From the NCBI RefSeq assembly GCF_000803315.1, contig NZ_JRMH01000001.1, positions 1,984,001-2,048,000 on the forward strand: DNA of 64,000 nucleotides, in the 5' to 3' direction. The notes below the pieces were generated by a model that saw only the letters and a list, made by a program, of their open reading frames with translations, was not told the origin of the DNA and ran no database searches. How positions within the stretch are numbered: the first letter of the stretch is position 1; the number at the start of each line of letters is the position of its first letter. This stretch comes from Pectobacterium actinidiae (lineage in GTDB: Bacteria > Pseudomonadota > Gammaproteobacteria > Enterobacterales > Enterobacteriaceae). Of this stretch, positions 50,860-60,404 are shown piece by piece. Made by a program: the position numbers and the translations under genes.

Positions 50860-51057
50860 TTGCTAAAGATATTTATACATGCGTTAATGAGTGGTCGGTT
50901 TGATTCGCAGACCTAAAAAGCAGTTTAGTAAAGCAGTTCTCATTTCAAAGTGTTATCCATAGATATCCCTTCTTTTGAGCCTCCCTTATTGTTGCTAATT
51001 AAATTCTGTGCACAGGCCCTATTTGCCGGAAGGCGCTATAAAATTAAGGTAATTTCT
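50860..51057 (+). promoter_or_regulatory. cspA-type promoter and cold-shock 5' leader
   Basis: A promoter TTGCTA (50860) - 18 bases - TTAATG (50884) is followed by a 160-nt leader. The leader begins GTCGGTTTGATTCGCAGACC, very like the cold-box region of E. coli cspA, and continues with AAGCAGTTTAGTAAAGCAGT, also cspA-like. Near the end, TTTGCCGGAAGGCGCTATAA and TTAAGGTAATTTCT resemble the cspA translation-enhancer and ribosome-site region. This leader likely folds into the temperature-dependent structure described for cspA mRNA. Confidence 0.78.
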
Positions 51058-51270
51058 ATGTCTAATAAAATGACTGGTTTAGTAAAATGGTTTGACGCTG
51101 GTAAAGGTTTTGGTTTCATTACTCCTGACAACGGTAGCAAAGATGTATTCGTACATTTCTCTGCTATTCAGAGCAATGATTTCAAAACGTTGGACGAAGG
51201 CCAAAAGGTTGAGTTCACTATTGAAAATGGTCAGAAAGGCCCAGCAGCTGGCAACGTTGTCGCACTGTAA
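51058..51270 (+). CDS. cspA: Cold shock protein, CspA type
   Basis: A 70-residue OB-fold RNA chaperone. RNP1 is KGFGFITP and RNP2 is DVFVHFSAI. The sequence is closest to E. coli CspA ([20 protein letters not shown], ending [11 protein letters not shown]) rather than CspC or CspE. The start MSNKMTG sits 8 bases after AAGG; the frame is open upstream through the leader but that is untranslated. The leader and promoter are also of cspA type. It lies downstream of sdsR and has its own terminator. Confidence 0.92.
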   Translation: MSNKMTGLVKWFDAGKGFGFITPDNGSKDVFVHFSAIQSNDFKTLDEGQKVEFTIENGQKGPAAGNVVAL

Positions 51271-51358
51271 AAGTCGCGCGCAATAAGCCAAGTGAATTAA
51301 TGTTTCTCTTGCGATAGCGATGATGGTTTAATCCGGAGCAGTCAAGAAAAGCACTCAG

Positions 51359-51390
51359 AACCCCTAGCATAACGCTGGGGGTTTTTGTTT
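51359..51390 (+). terminator. Terminator after the cspA-type gene
   Basis: AACCCCTAGC pairs with GCTGGGGGTT across ATAAC (one mismatch) and is followed by TTTTGTTTTT, about 90 bases after the stop. Confidence 0.85.
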
Positions 51391-51623
51391 TTATATCTCA
51401 TAGCCGCTTACTGCATTTTATGTTCAGCACTCAGCAGCCTATATTGTTTTATTCCTCATCATCCGTAAGCATTCAGCTTCATTAATTTGTTGTATAGCGA
51501 ACGGACATAATTCCTCTACCTTCATTATAAAATGGCTTTTATCACAATCTAATCGACAGGTTCATATCTCGTTTATGCAGTTATCGACTAAATTTATAGA
51601 ACACGATGTGATAGGAGGACGCG
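51391..51623. other. Intergenic region upstream of the 48-residue protein
   Basis: About 230 AT-rich bases with no supported gene. They must hold the promoter of the 48-residue ORF, but no strong -35/-10 pair was identified. Confidence 0.35.
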
Positions 51624-51770
51624 ATGACTGAGAAAAATACGGGTACGGGACACAAGGATGAAAACGATCATCCGGCAAAAGATGCGCCGAAAGATCAGGG
51701 TGAGATTCCGCGCAAACGTGATGACAGCAAAGACGATGTCGAAGATCCGTTTGATGCGAATAAGGATTAA
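51624..51770 (+). CDS. Acidic, hydrophilic 48-residue protein
   Basis: The frame reads MTEKNTGTGHKDENDHPAKD and continues to EDPFDANKD. It has no hydrophobic segment and is rich in Asp, Lys, Glu and Gly, with almost no bulky residues, so it is probably unstructured and hydrophilin-like. A near-perfect AGGAGG lies 5 bases before the ATG, so translation is well supported. I do not recognise a name. A stress-protectant role would be inference. A perfect inverted repeat TTGGCGACAG/CTGTCGCCAA follows at 51775-51798. Confidence 0.75.
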   Translation: MTEKNTGTGHKDENDHPAKDAPKDQGEIPRKRDDSKDDVEDPFDANKD

Positions 51771-51774
51771 TTGG

Positions 51775-51798
51775 TTGGCGACAGGTTTCTGTCGCCAA
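51775..51798. terminator. Hairpin between the 48-residue ORF and the cupin gene
   Basis: TTGGCGACAG pairs perfectly with CTGTCGCCAA across GTTT in the 42-base gap between convergent genes. It lacks a strong T run. Confidence 0.55.
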
Positions 51799-51812
51799 TG
51801 TACAGCGAAAGA

Positions 51813-52295
51813 TTAGTGCGTTTTAGACGCTACAGTGACTGCTGAATCGGGAGTGAAATAATCGCTATCATCCACAATTGGAATATAAATCCTGACCCAT
51901 TCAGTTCCTTCAACCATCTCCCAGCTATGTCCTTCTCCCTGCGTATCGGCGGCAATCAAGACTGTCCCGGGAGAAAGCAGAAAAGTGGAACCATCGCTGA
52001 CCCGAAATTTCAATGTGCCTTTCAGCGTGATGACATATTGTTTGCGCGGTGCAGGGTGAACGTTCATTTCCCAGGCTTCAGTGGAATTACTGAGCCAAAA
52101 TTTTTGTGCGGTGATTTTTTCCAGAGCAGGTACGCTGCCTGTTACGAAGGCCGAGTGATTGTCTGGTGTATTGATCAGTTTGATGGCCGGTATTCGGGTT
52201 TCCTCTGAATGAGTGGGAGAAGGCGTTGCGGAATAAGCAGTAACGGAAATCAATAATCCGGCAAGCGCCAGAAGAAAACGCGATGTCTTTTTCAT
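51813..52295 (-). CDS. Secreted cupin-domain protein
   Basis: A 160-residue protein with a signal peptide (RFLLALAGLLISVTAYSA) and one cupin domain. The cupin segments are WEMNVHPAPRKQYVITLKG and GTVLIAADTQGEGHSWEMVEG, with His residues at typical metal positions. The mature chain is therefore probably periplasmic. The substrate is unknown; many single cupins bind metal and small organic molecules. The 3' end points at the 48-residue ORF and the 5' end is divergent from the dehydrogenase gene. Confidence 0.78.
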   Translation of the reverse strand: MKKTSRFLLALAGLLISVTAYSATPSPTHSEETRIPAIKLINTPDNHSAFVTGSVPALEKITAQKFWLSNSTEAWEMNVHPAPRKQYVITLKGTLKFRVSDGSTFLLSPGTVLIAADTQGEGHSWEMVEGTEWVRIYIPIVDDSDYFTPDSAVTVASKTH

Positions 52296-52529
52296 TTAAA
52301 TAAAATCCATATATTTACGCCCGATAGATGGGCGACTCTGTCTATGTCAGCCGTCTGTGCACACGTCTTACAATATCGTGGATGGTACTGTTGGAAGATA
52401 TTCGTCACCAGATGATTAGAGCAATCACACTGATTGGTATATTGCTTGATTTGTTTATATTTTATTCATTCCGGTTCCGCAGTAGGATGAAACCTGTGAT
52501 GAATAAATCAGTAGATGAAGGGAAGAGGT

Positions 52530-53597
52530 ATGCAGATTTCAGCCAGCCGTTTGATGGCCACGATGCAAAGCGTATTGCAAAAAGCGGGATGTGAAGAAAA
52601 CGAAGCTCGGACTGTCACCGAACACCTTGTGGCTGCTAACCTGAAAGGGCATGACAGCCATGGCGTGGGGATGTTGCCACACTATGTTGAGTTCATCGAG
52701 AAAGGCATCATGCAGCCGAATACTCCTGCGCGTTTAGTGCGTGATAGTGGGGCGGTGCTGCAATTTACCGGCGATCGCGGTTTTGGTCAGCGTACGGGTA
52801 AAGAAGCGATGCAGGCGGCTATCGATCGGGTAAAAACGACGGGCGTGTGTTTAATGACGCTGTCGTCTACCTGCCATTTGGGACGTATCGGCACTTATGG
52901 GGAAATGGCGGCAGACGCCGGACTGGTGTCGATACACTTCGTCAACGTTAACGATCTCGACCCCATCGTGGCTCCTTGGTGTGGCAGTGAAGCCCGTTTC
53001 GGAACGAACCCTATCTGCATTGCGTTTCCACCGACGGATCATAATGCGGCTTTTGTTCTGGATTTCGCCACCAGCGTGGTTGCACTGGGGAAAACGCGGG
53101 TCGCGTATCTGGCAGGCAAAACGTTTGATGAAGAAGTCATGCTGGATTGCCACGGTGTTTCCACTAACGACCCGAAAGTCATGTGGGAAGGTGAAAAACA
53201 CGGAGCGTTGAAACCCATCGCGAAACATAAAGGTGGCGGGTTGATTTTAGCGGCGGAAATGCTGGCCGGGCTGTTGTCTGGCGGCGGAACGATTCAACCG
53301 GAGAATGCGCGTCAGGGGGCGATAGTGAATAACATGACGACGATTGTTATCGATCCCGCCAGTATGGTTTCTATGGCGTGGTTGCAGAAAGAATATGACG
53401 CGATGCTGGACTACGTTCGCACTTCAACGGCACCCGATCCGACACAGCCTATTTTAATCGCCGGTGAACCGGAACGTATTTCGCAGGCACAACGTAGTGT
53501 TGATGGTATTAACTTGTCCGATCAGGAGTGGCAGAAAATTGTGGAAGCAGGAATCGCTTTGGGGATGAATCCAGCCGAATTCGCGTTAATAGCATAA
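52530..53597 (+). CDS. Malate/L-lactate-family hydroxycarboxylate dehydrogenase
   Basis: A 355-residue NAD(P)-dependent dehydrogenase of the Ldh2/YbiC family, which lacks a classical Rossmann fold. The family signatures are LKGHDSHGVGMLPHYVEFI with the catalytic His, CHLGRIGTYGEMAADAG, and RFGTNPICIAFP. It resembles E. coli YbiC (HcxB), which oxidises 2-hydroxycarboxylates. The start at 52530 has AAGGGAAGAGG just upstream; an ATG five codons earlier has no ribosome site. The substrate is not determined. It is followed after 39 bases by the extensin-like gene in the same direction. Confidence 0.85.
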   Translation: MQISASRLMATMQSVLQKAGCEENEARTVTEHLVAANLKGHDSHGVGMLPHYVEFIEKGIMQPNTPARLVRDSGAVLQFTGDRGFGQRTGKEAMQAAIDRVKTTGVCLMTLSSTCHLGRIGTYGEMAADAGLVSIHFVNVNDLDPIVAPWCGSEARFGTNPICIAFPPTDHNAAFVLDFATSVVALGKTRVAYLAGKTFDEEVMLDCHGVSTNDPKVMWEGEKHGALKPIAKHKGGGLILAAEMLAGLLSGGGTIQPENARQGAIVNNMTTIVIDPASMVSMAWLQKEYDAMLDYVRTSTAPDPTQPILIAGEPERISQAQRSVDGINLSDQEWQKIVEAGIALGMNPAEFALIA

Positions 53598-53636
53598 TAT
53601 TATTCAGGAGAAGACAATAATCGGGAGGGGGTACTG

Positions 53637-54332
53637 ATGCGGGGATGGGTAATCGTTGTGGTGATATTGGGGGCGTTAGTCGCTCTGGCACCCTGGATCC
53701 AACGTCAACTCCCGCCCGGCTACGATCCCCTTTCTCCGCTGTCTGTCGATGACCCACCTACGTTTATTACCCGGCTAAAAATGAAGTCTGTCGCCAACGA
53801 TCCTGAGGCCTGTCTGGCAGTATTAAAGCAGGCGCAGGTGAGCGGGCGCCTACGATTCTCCGAGGCCAATGACATCAATGGACAATGTCCGGTCGCGTCA
53901 CCCGTACGGATACAAGGCTTTGGTGCGGTCGCGCTCAGTTCCAGTTTTCTTGCCAGTTGCCCGCTGGCGCTGAGTAGCACCATGTTTGTGGTGCAGGTTG
54001 CGGTGCCGCAGGCGCAGTCGCTTGGCACGTCGCTAGCGCGTATCGACCATATGGGCAGCTACGCCTGTCGAAATGTCTATCATCGACCGGAAGGACGTTT
54101 GAGCGAGCATGCGACGGCGGACGCGTGGGATATTGCCGCTTTTCGTCTCTCTGATGGACGGCAGATTAGCGTCCTGAATCAGTGGTCAGAAACCGACGAT
54201 CGTGGCAGCTACTTGCGTACTACGTTCAGGGAAAGCTGCCGTTTTTTCGGTAACTCGCTGGGGCCGGAATACAATGCCGCACACGCTAATCACTTTCATT
54301 TTGGCATGCGCGGTTTTGGCGTGTGTCGATGA
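53637..54332 (+). CDS. Extensin-like C-terminal domain protein
   Basis: A 231-residue protein with an N-terminal hydrophobic anchor or uncleaved signal (WVIVVVILGALVALAPWI) and an extensin-like C-terminal domain related to the M15/LAS peptidase fold. Marks are HMGSYACRNVYHRPEGRLSEHATADAWDIAAF and NAAHANHFHFGM, where His and Asp residues fit the zinc sites of DD-peptidase-like enzymes. Five or more Cys suggest periplasmic disulfides. GGAGGGGG precedes the ATG. A role in peptidoglycan cutting is possible but unproven. Confidence 0.82.
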   Translation: MRGWVIVVVILGALVALAPWIQRQLPPGYDPLSPLSVDDPPTFITRLKMKSVANDPEACLAVLKQAQVSGRLRFSEANDINGQCPVASPVRIQGFGAVALSSSFLASCPLALSSTMFVVQVAVPQAQSLGTSLARIDHMGSYACRNVYHRPEGRLSEHATADAWDIAAFRLSDGRQISVLNQWSETDDRGSYLRTTFRESCRFFGNSLGPEYNAAHANHFHFGMRGFGVCR

Positions 54333-54351
54333 GAATACTCAGGCGGGAAAA

Positions 54352-54543
54352 CTAAAAATCAGCGTACTCCTGGGCGGGGATCCAGAAGCCATCAATATAC
54401 TCTTCAATGGGGAAGCAACCCGCGCGACGCAGGCGTTGTTCATCCATCGCTTGCAGACATTGCGCTTCGGTGTTGTAGGCACCGACGACCAAATCGTCAC
54501 AGCCATGCCCGAGATAACAAACAAATATCACTAACGCAAACAT
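54352..54543 (-). CDS. yebW: Small conserved protein YebW
   Basis: A 63-residue protein reading MFALVIFVCYLGHGCDDLVVG and ending PIEEYIDGFWIPAQEYADF. It is close to E. coli YebW, which is also 63 residues and lies near rsmF. The N terminus may be a short membrane or signal segment with Cys pairs. GGAGAG precedes the start. Function unknown. yebV and pphA, its E. coli neighbours, are not seen here. Confidence 0.88.
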   Translation of the reverse strand: MFALVIFVCYLGHGCDDLVVGAYNTEAQCLQAMDEQRLRRAGCFPIEEYIDGFWIPAQEYADF

Positions 54544-54625
54544 GCCGCTCTCCAGACATTACCGATGTTCTTCTGTCAGAATAATTGTAGATGAAAATCA
54601 GTGAGGAAAGGGAGATTGGGCGGTT

Positions 54626-54653
54626 CATCAGGTGGTTTTATCGCCACCTGATG
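54626..54653 (-). terminator. Terminator after rsmF
   Basis: CATCAGGTGG pairs perfectly with CCACCTGATG across an 8-base loop, 13 bases after the rsmF stop. Confidence 0.72.
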
Positions 54654-54665
54654 TAGAAACCGCAT

Positions 54666-56120
54666 TTATTCTTTGGAAACAGGCTGGGCGGAGGCTGCGC
54701 CATCGCGCACTAAATCGCGCGGTAGGCTGTTTTTTATCCGGCTACTGATGCGTTTTGCTAGGCCGACAGGGGTGTTTTGGTAGGTTAAAATCAGCTCATC
54801 CGCAGTAGGAAGCGGTTCCGGATAGCTGTCTTTACCTTGAAACCACTCGCAGGCGATGTGTTCGGTCAGGGCGTAGGCATTGTCTGCGTTCGGATCGGCC
54901 AGCGCGACAATCGCTTCATGTTGCCAGCGGAAGCCTTTAGAGAAGCGTTCAGCAAGCTTAATACCAATACGTGAGAATTTGATATTGCCAAAAGCGGACG
55001 TTAGCGCAGTAGGGAAGAGCCAGATCTCGCTATCACGCTGCCACAGTTGAAGTACCGTCTCATCCCAGTGAATACCCTGTTTACCTGCCGCCTGTGTGAG
55101 TAATACAGAATCTTTGGGGGCAACGGGAGAAAACGGAAACTTGCCGACTTTATAACCCGGACGCGGCAGAGGGGGCACGCTGGTGGTTTTCCGTAATCGG
55201 GCAACAAAGAAGCCTTCGCTGTCATAAATCTGTGGGAAGACGTGCAGGAAGCCTTCTTCCGTTGTGGCGCGTTCGGCGTCGACGAAGAGATCGTGTAGCG
55301 ATTCAAATTCGCACGCATCAGGAAACTGTGCCTGTAGCCAATGGCAGACCTGCTGGTTTTCGTGCTGATTCAGCGTGCAGGTAGAGTAAATCATCACGCC
55401 GCCGGGCTTAAGAGCATGAAACGCGCTCAGAATCAGATCGCGCTGTGTGTTAGCAATATCGGTAATACTCTCTTGCGACCAGTGGCTCATCGCCGCTGGA
55501 TCCTTACGCACTACGCCTTCACCCGAACAGGGGGAATCCAGTAGAATCGCGTCAAAATACTCGGGCAGCGCCGCGCCGAAAACTCGCCCGTCGAAGTGTG
55601 TAATCGCGGTATTGCTGACGCCGCAGCGGCTGATGTTGGCATGCAACACTTTTACTCGGCTGGCTGAATACTCGTTGGCGACGATAGCGCCTTTATTATT
55701 CAGTCTAGCCGCAATCTGCGTGGTCTTAGAACCCGGCGCCGCCGCGACATCCAAGACCGTTTCCAGCGCATCGTTACGATGGAACAGGGCGCTGACGGGC
55801 AGCATGGAGCTGGCTTCCTGAATATAAAACAGCCCGCTCAGATGCTCCAGCGTATTGCCTAGCCGCGTATTTTCCTCTTCCGCATTTAACAGCCAGAAAC
55901 CTTCCTGACACCAGGGAATCGGCTCAAGCTGCCAGCCATAGGGTTGCACGAGCTGAAGAAAGGCATCAACGTCGATTTTTAACGTATTCACGCGGATGCT
56001 CCGACGCAGCGGACGCTGGCAGGCGGCAATAAACTCCTCCATCGAAAGGGAGGAAGGCATGATGTCCCGCATTGTGTCGAGAAATTCAGCTGGCAGGCTG
56101 GCTGGGGTAAATTTTGCCAC
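54666..56120 (-). CDS. rsmF: 16S rRNA m5C1407 methyltransferase RsmF
   Basis: RsmF (YebU) methylates C1407 of 16S rRNA on the 30S subunit. It has the SAM site [19 protein letters not shown], motif [12 protein letters not shown] and the catalytic Cys of [14 protein letters not shown]-terminal PUA-like region follows. The 484-residue length is a few residues longer than E. coli. A GGGG-like purine site is weak. It is divergent from the letA-letB-distal side with a 144-base gap. Confidence 0.95.
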   Translation of the reverse strand: MAKFTPASLPAEFLDTMRDIMPSSLSMEEFIAACQRPLRRSIRVNTLKIDVDAFLQLVQPYGWQLEPIPWCQEGFWLLNAEEENTRLGNTLEHLSGLFYIQEASSMLPVSALFHRNDALETVLDVAAAPGSKTTQIAARLNNKGAIVANEYSASRVKVLHANISRCGVSNTAITHFDGRVFGAALPEYFDAILLDSPCSGEGVVRKDPAAMSHWSQESITDIANTQRDLILSAFHALKPGGVMIYSTCTLNQHENQQVCHWLQAQFPDACEFESLHDLFVDAERATTEEGFLHVFPQIYDSEGFFVARLRKTTSVPPLPRPGYKVGKFPFSPVAPKDSVLLTQAAGKQGIHWDETVLQLWQRDSEIWLFPTALTSAFGNIKFSRIGIKLAERFSKGFRWQHEAIVALADPNADNAYALTEHIACEWFQGKDSYPEPLPTADELILTYQNTPVGLAKRISSRIKNSLPRDLVRDGAASAQPVSKE

Positions 56121-56264
56121 GGCGTGGTTCCGTACAGGTTATTCAGTAAAACGAGGGGAAGAAGCGGCGAAGTGTAGCACGGATCCTTCATACATCATGT
56201 GAAAACGGCAAAGGGTTGAGTGAAAACGACAGGGCGATTGTCGCCGCCCTGTCAGGTGATCGCG

Positions 56265-58904
56265 TTAATTATTCGGTGTCGGAATCGCCGTACCCCATTG
56301 CCGCCACTCTTTAGGCTCTTCGTTCCTCAGCAGGAAATGTTTTCCTTCCTGTGCCTTGGGGGAGAGCGGCGTGCTAGGTGGCGTGGCAAAAGCGATACCG
56401 CCGCGAATGAACTGCTGGAAGGTTCCGCTTTTGATGACGCCACCCGTTAGGCCGAATTCCAGATTGTAACCCGAAGCCAGCCAGAAGACGGAATTGTCGC
56501 GTACCAGATGCTGATAGCGTTTGCTAATGCGCAGCGACACAGCGATACGATCGGAAAGTGTGCCCAGCGACAGCCCGGTTACCGTGCCGACTTCAATACC
56601 GCGGAACAGCACTGGCGTACCGACCTGCAATGCACCCGCTTCCGGCGCATCAACGCTGATATTCAAGCCGTCCTGATAGCGAGAATCAGAGATCGTTGCC
56701 TGTTGCAGCTCAAAATTGCGCGTTACGCTGCCGTTACCCGGTTCGACGTTGATGTAAGGCTGGAATAGCGTCTCCAGATGATTCACACCGGCGGCGGAAA
56801 TTTCTGGCGTGACGACCGAAAAACGCGTCCCTGAGCGGGCGAAGTTACGTACGTATTCAGGGTAGAGCACGGCCTGCACCAGCACTTCATTACGCTGTTC
56901 GGACAGCTTCAGCGAATCCAACTGACCGATATCGATCCCCAGATAGCGGATCGGCATGCCTGGCGCGAGTTTGCTGGCATCGTAGGTACGCAGAATGATG
57001 CGACTCCCCACGGCGCGTGCCGCTGTTTCGTTGTTGTACAGGACGCGCTTACCGCCTTTAATTTCCGGTGCGCCTTCCAGATTATCAAAACTGATCGCCC
57101 CCTTAAGCGCTCGGTTCAGCGGGGAAGCTTGCACGGTCAGACCCGACGTATTCAACTGCACACGAGCGCCGCCTTCTGCCCAGAACACGCTGTTTTCCGT
57201 CAGCAGTTTGCGGTGTTCAGGGCGAATATAAACCTCAACCTCAAAAGTGTCCGCCTTTGGCCGCACCCGCATGATTTCGCCTACCTGGAATTTACGGTAC
57301 AGCACGATGGAGCCATCCTGAATATCCGGCAGGCTATCGGTCACTAAGGTGAGAGTAGGGGAAGGCGTGGCACCGCGAATGCCTTCCTCGGCTTTTTCAA
57401 GATCGCTAAACAGCGGGTAACGCGCCTGAACGTCACCTTTGCTGCCCGGTAAAACCTGAATACCGCCGCTGACCCATTCTTGCGCGCTGGCACCCAGCAC
57501 TTGAATCCCATCCAGCCCCATCTTCACATTGACACGGCTGTTCACGATGAATTTGCTATCGCGGTGTAATAGCTGGCGATATTGCGGCTCGATCACCAAA
57601 AGGAAGCTGACACCCTGTTCGTCCAGCGTGCGCTTCACTACCTGACCAACCTGGACGCCGTGCAGTAGCACGGGTTGACCGCTATCGATGCCATAGCTTT
57701 GTGCGGCTGTGAGTTGAATAGAAAGCGCACCGGGCTGGGTGAGCTGCTGTTGCCCGCTGTCCAGCACGTTAAAATGCTGGCGTGGTTCGCCTTCACCGGG
57801 GATGAGCGTCAGCGTTGGGCCGCTCAGCAAGCGCGAAACATTCAGGTCGCTAAGCGAAAGCTGAGGTTTACTGAGTTCGATACGCGTGCCTTCGCGCATC
57901 AGAGACACTACGGAAGGATCGAGGATTAACTCTCCGCTGACCTTACCGTCGTTCGGGTTCAAGGTGATTTTATTCAGGGTACCGACCTCCAGCCCCTGAT
58001 ATATCAGCGGGGTGCGGCCTTCGGATAGGCTATCACCTGAAGGTAAGTCCAGCGTAATTTTCACTCCGCGCTGGCTTTGAGACAGATCGGGGTAGAGGCG
58101 GTAGGATTGCTCAGCGCCAGCACCTTCTCCCTCTTCCGGTGAATCGAACGCAATCGCGCCGTTAACCAGTGCCGCCAGATTTTCCATCTCAATTTTTGCG
58201 CCGCTGACGCTGATGTCCGCATTAAAACCAGATACATTCCAGAAGCGGCTATTTTTCTTCACCAAATGGGTGAAACGTCGCTCAACCAGAACGTCAATCA
58301 TCACGCCGTTGCGATCCTGAGAGACCGTATAGTCGTAGACTTTCCCCACAGGAATTTTACGGTAGTAAACCAGTGAGCCGGTATTCAGTGAACCCAGGTC
58401 GTCCGCGTGGAGATGAATCATCAATTCTCCGGTATTCACACGGTATTTGGGCTGTGTATCCAGCGCGGAGAAGTGCTCTTGCGGCTCGCCAGAACCGGGC
58501 ATCATCCCGATGTAGTTACCCCCTACCAGCGCGTCTAATCCTGAAACGCCGGCGAGAGAGGCTTTCGGGGTAACCAGCCAGAACTGCGTGCCGCTACGTA
58601 ACGCTTCCTTCATATCGCTTTTGATACTGGTTTCGACCTGTATGGTGCGCAGATCTTCACTCAGCTTGATATTTTGTACCGTGCCGACTTCAACCCCTTG
58701 ATAGCGCACGGGCGTACGCCCGGCGACAATGCCGTCAGCGGAGACAAAATCGATGGTGACCGTGGTGCCGCGCTCCTGCTGATTGGTGTAAATCAGCCAG
58801 CCAGCAATCATCAACGCAATCAGTGGCAGCAGCCAAAAGGGCGACAGGCGACGTTTGTTCTTCACAGTAGCTTCAGTTGGTGTCCCAGACATATTATCTT
58901 GCAT
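56265..58904 (-). CDS. letB: Lipophilic envelope-spanning tunnel protein LetB (YebT)
   Basis: An MCE protein of 879 residues that stacks seven MCE rings into a tunnel from inner to outer membrane for lipid transport. A single N-terminal helix (LSPFWLLPLIALMIAGWLIY) is followed by seven repeats, each beginning with a VxYQGxxVG or VLFRGxxVG core; examples are TPVRYQGVEVGTV, QPVLLHGVQVGQV and TPVLFRGIEVGTV. It is cotranscribed with letA, whose stop lies 2 bases before the start used here; an ATG four codons farther in is possible. The length is near the E. coli 877-879. Confidence 0.96.
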   Translation of the reverse strand: MQDNMSGTPTEATVKNKRRLSPFWLLPLIALMIAGWLIYTNQQERGTTVTIDFVSADGIVAGRTPVRYQGVEVGTVQNIKLSEDLRTIQVETSIKSDMKEALRSGTQFWLVTPKASLAGVSGLDALVGGNYIGMMPGSGEPQEHFSALDTQPKYRVNTGELMIHLHADDLGSLNTGSLVYYRKIPVGKVYDYTVSQDRNGVMIDVLVERRFTHLVKKNSRFWNVSGFNADISVSGAKIEMENLAALVNGAIAFDSPEEGEGAGAEQSYRLYPDLSQSQRGVKITLDLPSGDSLSEGRTPLIYQGLEVGTLNKITLNPNDGKVSGELILDPSVVSLMREGTRIELSKPQLSLSDLNVSRLLSGPTLTLIPGEGEPRQHFNVLDSGQQQLTQPGALSIQLTAAQSYGIDSGQPVLLHGVQVGQVVKRTLDEQGVSFLLVIEPQYRQLLHRDSKFIVNSRVNVKMGLDGIQVLGASAQEWVSGGIQVLPGSKGDVQARYPLFSDLEKAEEGIRGATPSPTLTLVTDSLPDIQDGSIVLYRKFQVGEIMRVRPKADTFEVEVYIRPEHRKLLTENSVFWAEGGARVQLNTSGLTVQASPLNRALKGAISFDNLEGAPEIKGGKRVLYNNETAARAVGSRIILRTYDASKLAPGMPIRYLGIDIGQLDSLKLSEQRNEVLVQAVLYPEYVRNFARSGTRFSVVTPEISAAGVNHLETLFQPYINVEPGNGSVTRNFELQQATISDSRYQDGLNISVDAPEAGALQVGTPVLFRGIEVGTVTGLSLGTLSDRIAVSLRISKRYQHLVRDNSVFWLASGYNLEFGLTGGVIKSGTFQQFIRGGIAFATPPSTPLSPKAQEGKHFLLRNEEPKEWRQWGTAIPTPNN

Positions 58905-58906
58905 TG

Positions 58907-60187
58907 TTATTCCACATCAGTGTTATCCCACATCAGTCGGCTATCCAGCCATTCAACGGCAAGGATAGTGAGAATCACCGCCGCGCCAAAGTAAAAAGCA
59001 GCAGGCCCCATGGTGAAAGCGAGTAATTGATCGCGGTTGACGAGCGACATCGTCAGAGCAATCACAAATAAATCGAGCATGGACCAGCGACCGATCCAGC
59101 GGATAACGCGCAGCATCTTCATACGCATCATTATGTTGCCTTCCGATCGGAGATGGATACTCACCAGCAGCCCGAACAGCACAATAACCTTAGTAAGCGG
59201 CACCAGAATACTGGCGATAAAGACCACCAGCGCGATCGGAACATTGCCTGATGCAAGCGAAAGAATACCGGAAAAAATCGTGTCCTCCGTACGAGTGCCG
59301 TTGACATAAATAATCGATATGGGCAACAGGTTAGCGGGGAACAGTAAAATTATAGAAGCAATGAGCGCAGCCCAGGATTTTTGCAGGCTTTGCCGCTGAC
59401 GCAGGCGAAGTGGAATATGGCAACGGGGGCAGCGCCCCCGGTTGTCGGGTGAACTGGTAAAATGACAGGAAAGGCAGATTCGGTAGCGATCGGGTGAAAT
59501 CAACGGCCTCATGCGCGGATAAAACCGCTGCCAAAGCTGGTCGGTATTTAAGTGAATCAGCGTCAATAGGCTTAAAATCATGAGCGCCAGAAAGGCGACC
59601 AGCCCGATTCCTGCCTGGACATCCGCGAACTCACGGACTTTGATAGCGGCAACGGCCATGCCGACCAGATAGATATCCAGCATCATCCACTCCTTTAGCC
59701 GTTGCAGCATGAGCAGGATGGGGCGCAGATTCATTCCGATTCGGGGCGCAAAAAACAGGTATAGCAGAGAAAAAACCAGTGTCAGCGGTGCGCCAACGGT
59801 ACAAAAGGCGACCATACTTGCCGTGATCGGATGCCCTTGACGGGTGATTTGCCAAATGCCTTCAAACAGGCTGGCATTGATGGTGACGCCCAGCAGTCGA
59901 ATACTGATCAACGGTTCAGTGAAGGCAAATGGCATCAGTACCAGCATGGCGACGGCCATCGCAGCCAGACGAGAAATACTCCAATCTCTGCCTGAACTGA
60001 CTTTGGCATCGCAGCGTGGACAATTCGCCGTTTGGGTTCGCTTCAACTGCGGTAGCGCAAAAAAGGCATCGCATTCCGGGCAGCGATGATAGCGATCGAC
60101 AAGCGGTACGGTACTTTTTGCCCCCTCGGTTAACGGCGGCCGGGGAGAAGGAAACGGCGCAGGGCTGGCTATACTGTGTATTTTCAT
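58907..60187 (-). CDS. letA: Inner-membrane LetB partner LetA (YebS)
   Basis: A 426-residue membrane protein of the PqiA/LetA family and the upstream partner of LetB. Two zinc-ribbon-like cysteine sets are seen: CPECDAFF with CPRCDAKV near the N terminus, and CLSCHFTS with CPRCHIP in the middle. About eight membrane helices follow the two halves, and [18 protein letters not shown] is the family signature. letA-letB spacing indicates one operon. Confidence 0.95.
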   Translation of the reverse strand: MKIHSIASPAPFPSPRPPLTEGAKSTVPLVDRYHRCPECDAFFALPQLKRTQTANCPRCDAKVSSGRDWSISRLAAMAVAMLVLMPFAFTEPLISIRLLGVTINASLFEGIWQITRQGHPITASMVAFCTVGAPLTLVFSLLYLFFAPRIGMNLRPILLMLQRLKEWMMLDIYLVGMAVAAIKVREFADVQAGIGLVAFLALMILSLLTLIHLNTDQLWQRFYPRMRPLISPDRYRICLSCHFTSSPDNRGRCPRCHIPLRLRQRQSLQKSWAALIASIILLFPANLLPISIIYVNGTRTEDTIFSGILSLASGNVPIALVVFIASILVPLTKVIVLFGLLVSIHLRSEGNIMMRMKMLRVIRWIGRWSMLDLFVIALTMSLVNRDQLLAFTMGPAAFYFGAAVILTILAVEWLDSRLMWDNTDVE

Positions 60188-60281
60188 CTTTCCTGCGATC
60201 CGATAGAAGGTGTTAAGTCTACGATGGATAACGTATTCACTGCTATTCAGTGTAACTGAATGATAAATTCATAAAAGGCTC

Positions 60282-60404
60282 TACCCGTCATCTTTCAAGT
60301 TGTAGGTGTGTTGGCTTCCCTTACTTACCCCAGTCACTTACTTGAGTAAGCTCTAGGGGATTCCTGCGGTTGCCACCTTCCTGCAACTCGAAATCTATAG
60401 GGAA
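60282..60404. repeat. ERIC-like intergenic repeat, copy 2
   Basis: About 123 bases with the core CAGTCACTTACTTGAGTAAGCTC, a GGGGATTCC motif and ends CATCTTTCAAGTTGTAG to CTGCAACTCGAAATC. It matches copy 1 at 40993 in the same orientation. It lies between letA and msrC. The flanking 60188-60281 and 60405-60583 hold only the promoter of msrC and no supported gene. Confidence 0.85.

Noticed and set aside
52328..52594. 88-codon ORF upstream of and overlapping the dehydrogenase
   Set aside because: No ribosome site; it runs into the dehydrogenase in another frame and has no family features beyond a chance hydrophobic patch.
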